Shown here: one piece after another, positions 44,810 to 57,442 of the stretch
Layout of the letters: every line of letters begins with the position of its first letter
Position numbering within the stretch: position 1 is the first letter of the stretch
NCBI GenBank assembly: GCA_024138015.1
Contig: JAMXBB010000009.1
Location: forward strand, 38,585,787-38,649,786
Source of the DNA: Lumnitzera littorea
Lineage: Eukaryota; Streptophyta; Magnoliopsida; Myrtales; Combretaceae
DNA length: 64,000 nt
Reading direction: 5' to 3'
Translations under genes and position numbers: made by a program
The notes under the pieces: model-generated
Seen by the model: only the letters and a program-made list of their open reading frames with translations
The model's database searches: none
What the model was told of the DNA's origin: nothing

Positions 44810-47800
44810 CTTCCATGTCAAAAAAATTTTCATCCTCAAAAGTTGCTTGGTTCTTGAAATAATACTAAATGCTTTCTTCTCATATCATCTTCTAATTCCC
44901 AGGTAGGTTCTCGTTCAGTCTGATTCATTTATTAAACCTTTACATAGGGAATGACCCATATCCTTAGCACTTATTTAGTATCAACTATTCTAATAGGTCA
45001 CTCCGCTGTAGTAAGGTTTGGTTGTAACTCCATTGACTCTAATGGCATAACTTAAATTGAAGGTTGAGTCGAGCCTTCATCCAGATTAAGCACATATTTC
45101 CTTAGCATAGATATATGGAATGCATCATGTACTCTAACCAGGCTGGGTAGTAGTGCCAACCTATATGCTACATTACCAATCCTTGCTAGAACTTTGAACA
45201 GTCTAATATACCTAGGGTTTAACTTACCTCTTAGGCCAAACCTAACCACGCCTTTAGTTGGCGATACTCTCAAAAGTACCTAATTTCTGACCTAAAACTC
45301 AAGTGGTCGTAGCCTTTGGTTAGTGTAACTCTTTTATCTACTTTGGGCAATTTGCATCCTTTGTTTGATTAACTTTACCTTATCTTTGGTTTCCTGAACT
45401 AACTCTGGTCCCAATAACTATCTTTTACCTACTTCGTCCCAATACAATGGGGTTCTATACTTCCTTCCATATAGGGCTTCATATGGTGCCATTTGTATAG
45501 TTACCTAATAGCTATTATTATAGGCAAACTCAACTAGGGGAAGGTGCTCACTCCAATTTCCACCAAAATCCAATACATAGGCCCTTAACATATCTTCTAA
45601 GATCTGTATCATTCTTTCAAACTGCCCATCAGTCTGAGGATGGAAAGCAGTACCGAAATGTACCTTAGTGCCCAAAGCATTCTATAAGCCTCTCCAAAAC
45701 TTGCTTACAAACCTAGTATCTCTGTCTAAAGTTATTGAAACTAGGAATCCATGCAATCTAATTGCTTCTTGTTCCAATTTATGCCTTAAATTAATCGGTA
45801 TGAAATGTGCAAACTTTGTTAATCTATCTTACAACCTATATTACATCATGTCTTTCCTTGGTCTTAAGGAGGTATGTGACAAATTCCATGGTCATATGCT
45901 CCTACTTCCATTCAGGTATTGGCAAAGGCTATAATTTTCCTGCAGGCTTCTAGTGTTTTTCTTTCATAAGTTGACAAGTAACGCATGTTGACACATACTC
46001 TGCAACTTTCCTCCTCATGTTTTTCCACTAATAATGGCATTTTAAATCCTTGTACATTTTGGTACTTTCAGGGTGTATTGAATACATGGAGTAATGTGCT
46101 TCTTTCAATATCTCTTTCTTTAGCTCAACATTTTTTAGCACACATTGTTTGGTTCTATGCCTCAAAACACCTTCAACATCAATTTGAAACTCAGGTGCCT
46201 TACCTTGCTCCAATTTACCAATGATCTCCTAGATACCTACATCTTCCAAGTTGTGTCGCTTTTATTTTGTACACTAGATTCAGTTAGATATGCAAGCTGG
46301 CTAATCTTGTTCCTGCCTTATGAGTTATGATCTCTAGCTCTAACCTACTCATGTCCTCTAACAACTATAGTTGTGTAGTAAGTACAGTAGCAAGATTTCC
46401 TTGTTTCTTCCTACTAAGGGCATCTACCACTACATTTGCTTGGCCTGGGTGATACTATATTTCTAAGTCATAATCTTTAATTAGCTCCAACCACCTGCGC
46501 TATCTCATATTTAGCTCTTTCTGAGTGAAGAGATGCTTCAAACTCTTATGGTTTGTATAAATTTTACACTTCTCCTTATAAAGAGAGTACCTCCAAAATT
46601 TTAGTGCATGAACTACTGCTGCCAACTCTAAGTCATGAGTGGGATAGTTTCTCTCATATGGCTTTAATTGGCGAGAGGCATAAGCAATAGCTTGTCCTTC
46701 CTGTATTAGAATACAACCTAAACCTTGATTTGATGCATCACTAGAGATGGTGAATTCCTTCTCACTTTGGGGTAATGCCAACACTAGAGTTAACACTAGT
46801 TTCTCTTTCAACCTTTGAAAGTTAGCTTCATACTTATCATTCCACTCAAATCTCATACCCTTTTGAGTTAACTTAGTGGGTGGTGTAGACATCATGAAAA
46901 GCCTTTAATAAAACATCTATAGAATCTTACTAAACCTAAGAAGTTTCTAACTTCAATTATGGTTTACCGTCTAGGCTAGTCTATTATGGCCTTCATCTTT
47001 TCAAAGTCAACTAAAATGCCATCCTTATTAATTACATGACCCAAGAAAGTCACTTGTTCAAGCCAGAATTCACATTTCTTGAACTTAGCATACAGTTTAT
47101 GAGCTCATAGCCTTCTTAACACCAGCCTTAGATGCTGTTTGTGCCCTTCCTTACTCCTAGAGTAAATAAGAATGTCATCAATAAAAATAACTATAAATTT
47201 ATCGAAGAAATCCTTGAACACTTAGTTAATAAGGTCTATAAATGTTATCGATGCATTTGTTAGTCCAAAGGGCATTACCAAGAGCTCGTAATGCTCGTCT
47301 CGAGTTCTAAAGGATGTTTTTAGGATGTCTTCCTCCTTGATCCTTAGTTAGTGTTATCCTAACCTCAAGTCAAATTTTTAGAATACTTGAGTTCCTTGTA
47401 ATTGATCAAACAAATCGTTTATCTTAAGGAGGGGATATTTGTTCTTGATAGCAACATTGTTCAATTCTTTATAATCAATGCAGAGTCTCATACTACCATC
47501 TTTCTTTCTAATAAAAAGGATCGGAGCTCCCTATGGTGACATATTTGGTCTAATGAACCCTTTGTCTTATAAGTCCTATAGTTGAGTCTTCAATTCAACT
47601 AGCTCCACAAGCGCCATCCTATAAATTGCCTTTGATATTGGAGCACTACTTAGTACTAGGTCAATAGTAAACTTGATTTCTTTAATAGGATGTAACCTAA
47701 GTAGCTCTTCTAGGAATACATCGGGGAAGTCTTTTACCATTGGGACTTGCTCCAATTTTGCTAAATCACCTGCCTCAATAGTAATTGCAACTGTCCTTCT

Positions 47801-47828
47801 TCTCTCCCATTACTCATAAGTAAGTAGT
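44810..47828 (-). pseudogene. Chromovirus (Tekay/Del-like Ty3) RT, RNase H and integrase
   Basis: Read on the minus strand, domains occur in Ty3 order. RT starts at about 47765 (VKDFPDVFLEELLRLHPIKE, then APISKAIYRM). The RT catalytic box FIDD is near 47174-47185 within IVIFIDDILIYS. RNase H is at 46500-46895 (TISSDASNQGLGCILIQEG, then YASRQLKPYERNYPTHDLEL). The integrase zinc finger is at 46028-46213 (EILKEAHYSMYSIHPESTKM). The C-terminal region at 45052-45273 has MRVSPTKGVVRFGLRGKLNP and HDAFHISMLRKY. The protease is missing because the frame stops at the junction with Tat element 2. Stops are frequent, and no clear chromodomain was seen. Confidence 0.85.
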
Positions 47829-48154
47829 TGTGAACACCCAATTTTTGCTTCTTTTTATTTTTTCAATAAGGTAAAGGGACTTAAATTAAGAAAAATGCAA
47901 AAAAAAAAAGAAAAAAGAAAAATAAGAACAAAAAAGAAATTTAAAAAAAATCACAAAAAATATAAAATTTAGAAAAATACATAAAATAAAAGATTTAGAA
48001 AATAATAAATCTTTTAGATAGTTTAGTATAATATAATTTTTAATCTAGATAAAATAAAAAAAAGGGTCATTAGGCCTAGGTTTAAATTTGTATTTAGCCT
48101 AAGTTGATCTAATTCATATGTGTTGCACATATGAAGAAGGAAAAACTAACAGCC

Positions 48155-48214
48155 TAGCTAGATAAGCATTCGAACTTGATATTCCATATGACTTAGAGAT
48201 CTTAGGTTCAATCC
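48155..48214 (+). promoter_or_regulatory. tRNA-like A-box/B-box module in LTR 2 (5' copy)
   Basis: TAGCTAGATAAG (48155-48166) is A-box-like. GGTTCAATCC at 48205-48214 fits the B-box consensus, 38 bases on. The intervening sequence CATTCGAACTTGATATTC recalls a tRNA anticodon arm, but no complete cloverleaf forms. Confidence 0.5.
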
Positions 48215-48689
48215 ATGGAAAGTGTAAAATGCATCTTTTATTTTCTTTTGTCATTTCATCGCCATGTCACGTGCTACGTCATCGCCACGTACCAACTCAC
48301 TTCTAAGCGTGATAGATATACTCCTACGCACGTTGGACACACTCCGATAGACATACTCCTATACGCATAGCTTTGTATTTGGCATCACATATTGTCCAGC
48401 TTCACCTAACCCAAATATGGAAGAAAATCATATTTCATTTAATATTTTCTATCCTTAACTCAACCACGATACCTATAAGTAGGGTTTTACTCTTTATTTT
48501 CAATACACAACAAAGCTTCGAAACACTTTAGAAAAACAAAAATTGAAGCTTCCTCACTCTAGCATAATTCCTCTCTCTCTCCAAGATAGCATCCCTTACG
48601 GTGTTTTTTTGACGAAAACTACCACCACTATCGAATTCCTTACACCCAAAAACCCTAGATTTGACACTCTAAATCTATTTTCCGAGTCA

Positions 48690-48895
48690 ATCCGAGCTGA
48701 CCAGAGCTAACCTAAGCCTACCGAGCCAAACTAAGCTGACTCGAGCCGACTCGAGCTGACCGAAGCCAATTCAATCTACCCTAAGCCGACTCGAACCAAC
48801 ATGAGTAGACCTGAGTCGATTCGAGCTGCCCTGAGTCGAGCCAATCTAAGCCAATTTAAGCCAACTCGAAGTTAACCCCGAGCCAACTCAATCTG
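48690..48895 (+). repeat. GAGCCGACTC-type minisatellite in LTR 2 (5' copy)
   Basis: Degenerate short units built around GAGCTGACT, GAGCCGACT and AAGCCAACTCGA recur about every 10-20 bases. The equivalent segment in the 3' LTR is at about 58995-59170. Confidence 0.75.
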
Positions 48896-49708
48896 CTGCA
48901 TCTTTTTTTTTAAATTAAATTTTATTTATTTACTTATTTATTTGTAAATGTAATAATAAAAGGGAAAAAGAAAAAAAAAAGGGGGAAATGAAAAAAAAAA
49001 GAAGAAAAAAGAAAGAAAGAAATAAAAAAAAAAAGAGAAGAAAAAAAGAAAGTCCTTTTTTTATTTTTTTTTTAGAAATAAAATAAGTAAGTAATAGATG
49101 AATAAATAAATCACTTAGAAAAAAAATTAGTTATTTTTAATAAATAAAATAAATGAACCTTTTTCAAAATTAGGATCCTACTTAGAATTTCCAAATATAA
49201 ACATTGATTAAGGCTCTTTACAATAATTTCCTTAAGTAAATTGAATTGGATAAAAATGTAAACTCTATCTTTCTTTCGAAAGTTAAAATCAACAAATCCA
49301 CTAATATTTTCAAAATGAACTATAAAAATCTAATCTTGAATAACAGGTACATAGGCAACAATATACACAGGGGTGACTTAAAATATGGAATTTATTTTTT
49401 CCATCTTCTGTAAATAATTGATTGCTTTCTTCCTCTTTTTTTTTTTTTTAGAATTAAAATGTAGATAGATATCATTATAAGGGTATTTTGAAAGGTAAAT
49501 TTAAATTTGGAAAGATTAGAATGGTTTTCAAAAATCGTTTTAACAAAAAATCGGTTGTATCAATAGCTAGGTTATAATTAATCTACCAAATTGATTATAA
49601 CTTAACTTTTTTTCTTGACTTTGGTCAGATAGTAACTCTAAAAAAATGTTTTCAATTAAAAAAGAACTGATTTATATAAAATCGAGAGGAAAAAACTAAG
49701 CTTGATAG

Positions 49709-49730
49709 CTTGGTGACTCCATTGGAAATG
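49709..49730 (+). other. Primer-binding site of Tat element 2
   Basis: CTTGGTGACTCCATTGGAA corresponds to TTTGGCGACTCCACTAGGG of element 1 with several mismatches, at the same place after the LTR. Confidence 0.55.
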
Positions 49731-49924
49731 TCAAAAGAGCTAACCACTTAAATACTTTCCGAAATTACAATTGCTTTTCAAAATACCAATGTCATTTATT
49801 TATTTATTTGTTTGTATATTTATTTGTTTGTTATTAACTTCATGTGTATACTTTATTTTAATTATTTATTTTGCATACTGCATACATCGGGACATGGGGG
49901 TTCATTCATTACATCAAAGATGTA

Positions 49925-50060
49925 AGGTAGATACGATCAGACCTAATTCATCTTAGGACCCTAGGGGGGGGGGGGGGAGGGGGGGGCATTGTATAAGCTC
50001 CAGTTATAGTGGTGTAGCTACTATTCGAGGTTAATTAAGCCACCCCACTTAAGCTTTGAT
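49925..50060 (+). other. Conserved leader segment of Tat element 2
   Basis: The segment matches 20640-20780 of element 1 in order. It includes a G-run of about 15 followed by AGG and a further G-run near 49965-49987, then AAGCCACCCCACTTAAGC. Confidence 0.55.
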
Positions 50061-50342
50061 GTGATGAATGAACAACTTTCCTAAAAGCATGTGAGATTAT
50101 AAAGTTTAAGGACCTTTAGAACCTAACCTAATTGCATTCACGAATCCTTTTCCCAAAATTGGCAAATTGACACGATGTGGCAAGACTAAAAAAAAAAAAG
50201 AAAAAAAAAAGAGAAGAACATTAACTATGAAGTTTCCTAATCTTTTTCCCATAAATACTTTCTTATCTTTAGAATATCAATGTAATTCCTATGTAAATAA
50301 GATAGTTTTGATGTAATTTTCTTTTTATCCTTTTTGTAGAAA

Positions 50343-51310
50343 ATGGTTAGGTTCTCTCTTACACTTGCCTTTTTCAAAGAAGTCCATATTTGTGAGCCTT
50401 TAAAGCCCAAGGGGATACTTGAAAGATGGTTTCAAATTTTCAATCTAGACCAATAGAAATTCATTGAAGATAAGATTAAACTCGTCCTCTTATTGCTCAA
50501 AGTCCAAAATAATATCACTATGGCATGGGCCTTGATCCACTTTTGGGATCTTCAAAGTCAGTTTTTTCATTTTGGCCCATTTCAACTAAGCCTAATCATT
50601 GAAGAATACTCCTATCTACTAAGAGTCCCTTCTGTCGGAAACAGAAAATATATCTCAAATATCATGGCTAACCCTGCAAAGATTTTCAAAAAGCTCCTAG
50701 GCCTTTGAGAATCTAAAATATACAAAATTTGGGCAGATCCTTACAAAGAATCATTAAGGTAGATGATCTTTTCACTTTGTTCGCAACCCCGTCCAACAAT
50801 AACTAGAAACTCTTTATTGATGGCTTTGAAGATTGGCAGTAATATAGGATCAATGCCTATATCTTGGTAGCATTTGAACTATTTTATTTCCTAATGGGAT
50901 ATTTCACATACATCATAGGATTGCAGTGCTAGTGACCCAATTTTTAAAAGGGAAATCTTATGTCCTAACACTACTAGCAGCACAAGCCAAATCGCTTAGT
51001 TATCTATAAGAAGAGAAGAATGGAGAATTAAAGACTAATATGGCCTTACTTATGGTTTGGTTTATCAACTATATTCGAAGCCATAAACTTGATTTCGTTC
51101 ATAGACAAAACGTCTAAAAGATGAATCTCATTGATGTGTTTCCTGCTATCATCGAACTCCTTCAAGATATTGCTATTAGGTTAGAGCTTTCGAGAAGTTC
51201 CATATTGAAGATATCTCCTAAGTTACTTGATGGATCAAGGCAACTAAACTGAAGAAAAGAAATAAGATTGAAGAGAAGCCAATACATCACAAGAAAAAGA
51301 GGATCTAAAC
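50343..51310 (+). pseudogene. Tat element 2 ORF1
   Basis: It starts MVRFSLTLAFFKEVHICEP at 50343. It includes WALIHFWDLQSQFFHFGPFQ followed by LIIEEYSYLLRVPS (50493-50708), the plant-mobile-domain-like pattern also seen in element 1 and in other Tat ORF1 proteins. A stop at 50706 and further stops break it. The function of this ORF is not established. Confidence 0.7.
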
Positions 51311-51787
51311 TTTAAGGATTATTTTTAATAAATTTATTAATAATGTAAGGAAAACTTTAAAGATGCAATAAAAATCTTTTCCTTACCACATTATAGTCAA
51401 TTTACCAGCTCCCTTGCATCCTCATATTGCATTTTTTTATTTTTCATTAATTTATGTTTGAATAACATCATGAGAGTTGTGTCCTTAAGTTTCTAAATAT
51501 TTGATTTCTTTATAAGTTCTTTTTTCTGTACCTTCTACTCTAACTCTTTCCAATATTTTCTCCTATACATCCTTAGGATCTTTTTTCTTGTAGGATTGTA
51601 AATATTTGGGCTCCTGATCCCTTAGGAAAGTTTTTCTACTCTTTTCTTACAACTTGTAAATAAGTCTTATTCTTATATTCCATTTTTTCCTTTTCTCTTT
51701 CTTAAAAAGAAGAATATTCTTTCAAAAAAAAAAAAAAGAAATTAAAATGAAGAATTGGCTAACGGGTAAGGATTCTTATCTTGAGTA

Positions 51788-52776
51788 ATGGCCGATAGCG
51801 GAAATAATGACAAACTTAATGGTACTAACCTTGTGGAAGTAAGGTTTTGTTCGTTGGAGCAAGTTGTGGAAAAAACTGTAGATAAGTTAAGTTTCCTTAC
51901 TAACAGTATTACTTTACTTAGAGCCACATCAAACAAAGAGCACTCCAAGGCTCACTATGAAAAGAATATTGAGTCTCTACCCATGGAAATAGAAGAGAAT
52001 TATCCAAAGGTTAATCTAACTTTTGAGTCTTTTGAAATAGAAGGGATCTATCCAAAATTTAACCCAACTTTTGAGCCTAACACATATTCATTCCCAATCA
52101 ATAAAAGGCCTATTAACTCTAGGGCTAACCAGGATAGTTTAAAAGAATTGAAAAGAAAGTTGACCCAACATATCATTGAGAAAATGAAGGTGATTGGAGG
52201 CTATGATGGATTTGAGCAAGTTGAGATCACTGACCTTTTCGCATTTGATGTTAATGCTTACCTAGAAAAATTCAAAATACAAGAGTTTGAAAAGTACTAT
52301 GGGACTGGATGCCCAAAGCTACATACCAGATTATACATACACCAGATTATATGATGGGCAGATATGTTCAAAATAATTAACTTATGGTATAAACTTTTTA
52401 TGATAGTCTGACAAGGCCTACATTAACTTGGTATGCCCAGCTTGGTCTTAACCAGATCAATGCTTGGGAGAAGTTGGCTTAAGTATTCTATGAGTAATAT
52501 AAGTTCAACATTGGGATAGCTCCTTCGATTTAGGACTTGTGCACAATAAGAAAAAAGAAAAAAGAGTCAATTAAGGAATATGCCCAAAGATGGAGGGGCA
52601 TGATAGCTAGAATCATTCATCCTTTCCTTAAAAAAGAATTAATATCTATCTTTATTGACTCATTAGAGGAACCATATCATGGACATTTATTGGGTAATAC
52701 GAAGGCCAACTTTGCGAACATTGTACAAGTTGGGAGTCGAATTAAAGAAGCCATAAGAACAAGGAGGCTGACCTGA
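51788..52776 (+). pseudogene. Tat element 2 gag
   Basis: The N-terminal part at 51788-52354 contains LKELKRKLTQHIIEKMKVIG and FKIQEFEKYYGTGCPKLHTR. The C-terminal part at 52537-52776 contains KEYAQRWRGMIARIIHPF and KELISIFIDSLEEPYHGHLL. Between them the frame is broken by stops at expected Trp and Gln positions (for example near 52480-52530). Gag alone, with no downstream protease or RT, points to a non-autonomous or heavily deleted copy. Confidence 0.85.
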
Positions 52777-55720
52777 AAAAGACTAGCCCTACTAGATTCA
52801 GGAGCATATATAAATACTACAACAAGCAAAAAAGGCCCAAAAATACCCAAAAGAAAGTTCACTCAAATCCTTACCTCATTATCTCAAGTCTTTGACCAAC
52901 TAAGAAACAATGGCTTACTGCAATAGAAAGCCCTAATGTTAGGATACAAGCCAAGGAAATATGACCCACATGCACAATATGAATATCATATGGGTTAGTA
53001 AGGCCATTCTATTGACAACTGCTGGGAATTGAAGAATAGAGTTCAAGACCTAATTAATGTAAGGCCAATCGAATTGGACTCAATTTAAGGATAAGGTCAG
53101 ATTTCATGACGTTTGTGAAAGATAGGTGATTCAAATAAAGTGTTTTGTTCATATTTCTCCTATTTTAAGATATCTCATGATGGGTTACTAACCACTGGCT
53201 TACTCATTCACGTACGTCTCTCTCTTACTAACTTGCCGATGATAAGAAACAATATACAGAAGATGGATGGCTGAATTCCTTGAGAGCTTAGGGTTGTTAT
53301 ACAATGCTATATTCTCTCTCTTGTGTCGATGTTGACTATCCTCTGGCCGAAGGCTTTGTGCCGAGTGATTTGACCTTTAGTTATTGAAAGTTCTTGTTGA
53401 GTAAGGAGAGTTCCTACCAAGTAGCCGAGTACTTCTCTCTTGGCCTCCTTTCAACTCTTATAGCATTCCTTCTCATCTCAGCCTCTTTGTTGCTGTAATA
53501 TGTTGATTCCTCTTGCTTGCTGTGAAAGGAGAATCTTTGTATGGAACCAATGTTATGTTGCTACCTATCCATTTCATCTAATATTATACTATTTTTCCCT
53601 TTTTGTCATTTATGCTTTTTGTCCTTTTTCGTATATACTAGGAATCCCCTTTTTATGTATTCCTTTTTATAATTTCTTTATTTGTATTGTTGCTCTAGGG
53701 ACTTACTATAAATAGTCCCTTCTCCTTGTAAGCCGGAATCATCTTACCTTATAGATAAACATTGAATATACTATTCTTGTGAGATAACGCTCTCCAAGTC
53801 AATGTCATACACTTTTATCTAATCTTACCAAGTAGCTTAAGATTAGTGGATGGTGGATGTTGACATTAACTTGTACATTATATCAGGTGAAGTGTCAAGT
53901 CATGTTGTGTTCATAGGTGGGTCATATCCTCCGAATAGCTTTATGCTAGCTACTATAGTCAGTTCATTGACTTACTCACTCTAAGTTTCTTCGATATTTT
54001 GAAGGATCCACTAGTTCTAATTTGCTATGGTAAGTCTTAATGATAACAAAGCTCCTAGGCACATCATCTCATTAGTTAAAAGATTTAGAATGAAGAAAGG
54101 TAAGATGAATCCCAAACACCAACCTTGAGACACTTTAAGAGTCGAGTGGCATCATTGTAAGGATATTCGACTCATTCCATAAAGGAAGTCCATCTTGCAT
54201 TTAATACCCAAATCAAAATGAAGTTAGGCAATCCTTTCAACATCCTAAACACAAGATCCTTTGTCAACCTTATTAAACTTTTTATTGGGGTATTCTAAAA
54301 TATTAAACCTGTCAAGAATCACCCCCCACAATGGGGGCAAAAGGAGGTTAAGAGCATCTATTAGAAGAAAAAGTTAAAACTAATTTGTGATTGCTTTAGT
54401 CACATCAATTCAAAAGTAATTGTTGCCATTAATAACTAATTTCCTCTAAGATGAAGAAAGGCATCTATTATAAACACTAAAACCACATACACTTTAAGCT
54501 GTAAGCCAAAAGAAAGAATAACCATTTTGTCTTAAATGAAAAAGAAAAGAAGAAAGAAAAAAAGAGATGCAGGAAAAAAGAGGAAAAATAAGTAAGTGTG
54601 AAATGAAAAATGAAAAGTGTACTTGACATAAACAATGTAATTAAGTTCAGAGCCTTAAAACCTAAAAGGATAAGGGGCATAGAAACCCATTCTTAAATTA
54701 AGACCTACATTAAGAAAAAAAAAAAGGCCCTAAAAACATAGTCAAAGCAATTAAGCTTGAAAGAAGTTGGGGAAAATACCAAAGTTTTACCCCCCAAAAT
54801 TATGATCCTTAAAGAAATTATAATTGGCACATAGCTCATAGCCCACCCACAATTCCACCCTTCCTTAAAGGCCCTTCTGATTAAAGGAGATAACTTATCC
54901 TTGGTAAAAGTTACATTTGAAATTGGGGCAAACATAATTTTAGTTTTACATATAAGGTTCTTGACTTATAAACTCGGGTTAAAGAGCAATTCTTTCATAA
55001 AAATCCATCTCAGTAATATCCATTTTGAAACTAAGGACCAAAAGCCTTTATTACATTATAGTCCTAAAAAGACCTAATGGATTAATTAAAAGTGTATTAC
55101 TTATAAGGTGGACCATAATTTTTGGAATTGAAGTCAAAAGGGAGGAGTTTAAATCAAGAGTGTAAGGCAGTCCTTTTAGACAAAACTTAACTTTAATAAG
55201 ATATCCTCTTATAAGAAGAAATTTGAAGAAGTCATGGAAAGTTATTTGCCCCTAAAGGAAAGAAAAGGTTCTCTTATACCAAAGTGGCCCGAGAGATCAA
55301 GTTGTTATGTTACTGAAAAGCCTACACACTACTGGGAGAATCTAAACCTATTAGCAAGTCAAAAAATTGGAATAAATTTGATTCCCTCTCATTTTAGTCC
55401 TTTAGATAAGAATCTTCATTTCTTTTGAAAGTCGTCTTATCTAGAGTCAACCCTAACAGAAAGCTTTTGTCATTACCCCGACAACAATTGTTCTCAAACG
55501 AGTTCACTTCCTATCATCCAAAGTTTAGGGATCTACTTTCGCATAAAAATCGCTCCCAAGTTGGCCTTAGAGGCTAAAATCATCCTTTTTGACATGATCA
55601 CCCTCATAGTTGATGTCACCTACCTCTCTTTCTATCTAGGGACTTTATCTCTAGTGTTTGCTCTGTCTTTCATGATTACTAATCAATAAATCTATCTTTT
55701 TCAAGAATTTTTACGTAAAC
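52777..55720 (+). other. Noncoding internal DNA of Tat element 2
   Basis: A weak gag-type zinc-knuckle relic is possible near 52970-53050. There is no protease, RT, RNase H or integrase in any frame I could read. A TATA box (TATAAATAGTCCC at about 53708) with pyrimidine-rich flanks and GTGAGATAACG downstream (53770-53810) looks like a nested LTR promoter, but its ends are undefined. The ORFs at 54477, 54705 and 55234 are unrecognised. Confidence 0.5.
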
Positions 55721-55749
55721 TCCCTTCGCTTTGGTCCCCATGGATTATT

Positions 55750-56600
55750 TGCTCTTCAAAGCACTATCCATGTAGTAAAAACGTCGAATCACATGCTCTT
55801 AAAGCACTATCCCGACCTTGAAACCCTTAGATCTCATGCTCTTGAAGTGCCACCTTGACCTTGAAATCATCAAATCATATGCTCTCAGAGCGCTATCCTA
55901 ACCTTAAAATCGAAGGATCGCATGCTTTTGGAGCATTATTCTGACTTAAGCTAAACCCTTAGATTGCATGCTTTTGGAGCACTATCCCAAGCTTAAAACC
56001 TTTGGATCACATGCTCTTAGAGAACTATCCCAATTTGAAGCCCTTGGATTGCATGCTCATGAAGTGTTATCCTATCTTAGATCGTATGCTTTTAGAGTAC
56101 TATCCTAACTTCGAAATTATCAAATCGCATGCTCTTAGAGCACTATACTGACCTTAAAACCGTTGGATTGCATGCTTTTGGAGCGCTATCTTAACCTTGA
56201 AACCCTTAGACCGCATGCTCTTGGAACGCTACCCTAACCCTGAAACTCTTAGATTGTACACTCTTGGAGCGCTATCCTTACCTAAGTCGAAACTCTAGAA
56301 TTGTATGCTCTCAAAGCGCTATCTTAACCCAAGTTAAAACTCTTGGATCGCATGCTTTTGGAGTGTTATCCTAAGCTTGAACCCCTTGGATTGCATGCTC
56401 TTAGAGCACTATCTTAAGCTTGAAACCCTTGAATCGCATACTCTTAGACCACTATCCTAACCTTGAAATCGTTAGATCGCATGGTTTTGGAGTGCTATCC
56501 TAACCTAAGCTAAAACCCCTAGATCACATGCTCTCATAGCACTATCCTAAGCCAAGCTCTCGAATTGCATGCTATTAAAGTGTTATCCTGATTTCTTGTC
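55750..56600 (+). repeat. Tandem array of a 43-45-bp unit, about 19-20 copies
   Basis: Each unit holds a CATGCTCTTAGAGCACTATCC-type core followed by a TAACCTTGAAACCCTTGGATCG-type arm. Cores recur at about 55792, 55837, 55879, 55921, 55967, 56010 and onward to about 56569. Units are degenerate (60-90% alike by eye). The array lies in the 3' untranslated region of Tat element 2, just before the 3' LTR, at the position equivalent to the 81-bp array of element 1. Confidence 0.9.
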
Positions 56601-57260
56601 ACTCTTTGTAAACCCACCTAGGTTAGTGAGCCTAGAAGGTCATAACCAGGTTTTCCAAATTGATTCTAGCTTAGGGTTGCTAGTCTTCGAGAGATGCTCC
56701 TACCTAGGTTAATGAGCCTAGAAGGGCACAACCAGGCTTCATTTCTTCTTTTCAGCCCTTAGAGCACCTCCTCTCTTTAACCTTTTCACCAAATCCCCTT
56801 GCGAATCAAGTCTAGGATAGCTAGCTATTTGTTGCGCTTCTTAGGTTAAAGTCACTCTTGGGGCAAAAATACTATCTCTTTTGTCTTTATGGTAAACTTT
56901 TATTCAAACTTCACCATAAAGAGAGGTAGCCATAGACACCCAATTTTTGTCTTCTTTTATTTTTTCAATAAGGTAAAGGGTCCTAAATTAGGAAAAATGC
57001 AAAAAAATTAGAAAAATAAGAAAAAAAACCCAAAAAACAAGTAATTTAGAAAAAATCACAAAAATATAAAATTTCAAAAATACAAAAAATAAAAGATTTA
57101 GAAAATAATAAATCTTTTAGATAGTTTAATAGAATATAATTTCTAATTTAGATAAAATAAGAAATAGTCATTGAGTCTAGGCTTAGATTTGAATCTGGCT
57201 TAGATTGACCTAGTCTATATATGTAATTTTGCATATATGAATAAGAAAAAACCAACAACC

Positions 57261-57320
57261 CAACTAGATAAGTACTCGAACTTGATATTGCATATGACTT
57301 AGAGATCTTAGGTTCAATCC
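57261..57320 (+). promoter_or_regulatory. tRNA-like A-box/B-box module in LTR 2 (3' copy)
   Basis: CAACTAGATAAG (57261-57272) and GGTTCAATCC (57311-57320) match the 5' LTR module. The B box is identical between the two LTRs while surrounding bases differ. Confidence 0.5.
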
Positions 57321-57437
57321 ATGGAAGGTGTAAAATGCATCTTTTATTTTCTTTTCTCGCTTCATCACCATATCATCGCCATGTTACGAGCCATGTCATT
57401 GTACATCATTTACCCACTCACTTGTAAGTGTGGTAGG

Positions 57438-57442
57438 CATAC
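57438..57442 (+). repeat. Target-site duplication of solo LTR B, left copy
   Basis: CATAC matches CATAC at 58642-58646. Confidence 0.8.

Larger units (their letters stand above)
47829..49707 (+). repeat. 5' LTR of Tat element 2 (1879 bp)
   Basis: It begins TGTGAACACCCAATTTTTGC and ends before the primer-binding site (GCTTGGTGACTCC). It aligns with 56931-59513 over most of its length. It holds a tRNA-like module at 48155-48214 and a GAGCCGACTCGAGCTGA-type minisatellite at about 48690-48895. Confidence 0.85.

Noticed and set aside
55750..56600. Regular 43-45-bp repeat array resembling a CRISPR
   Set aside because: The whole unit repeats with drift and no constant-repeat/variable-spacer pattern exists. 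The context is a plant Tat retrotransposon 3' region.
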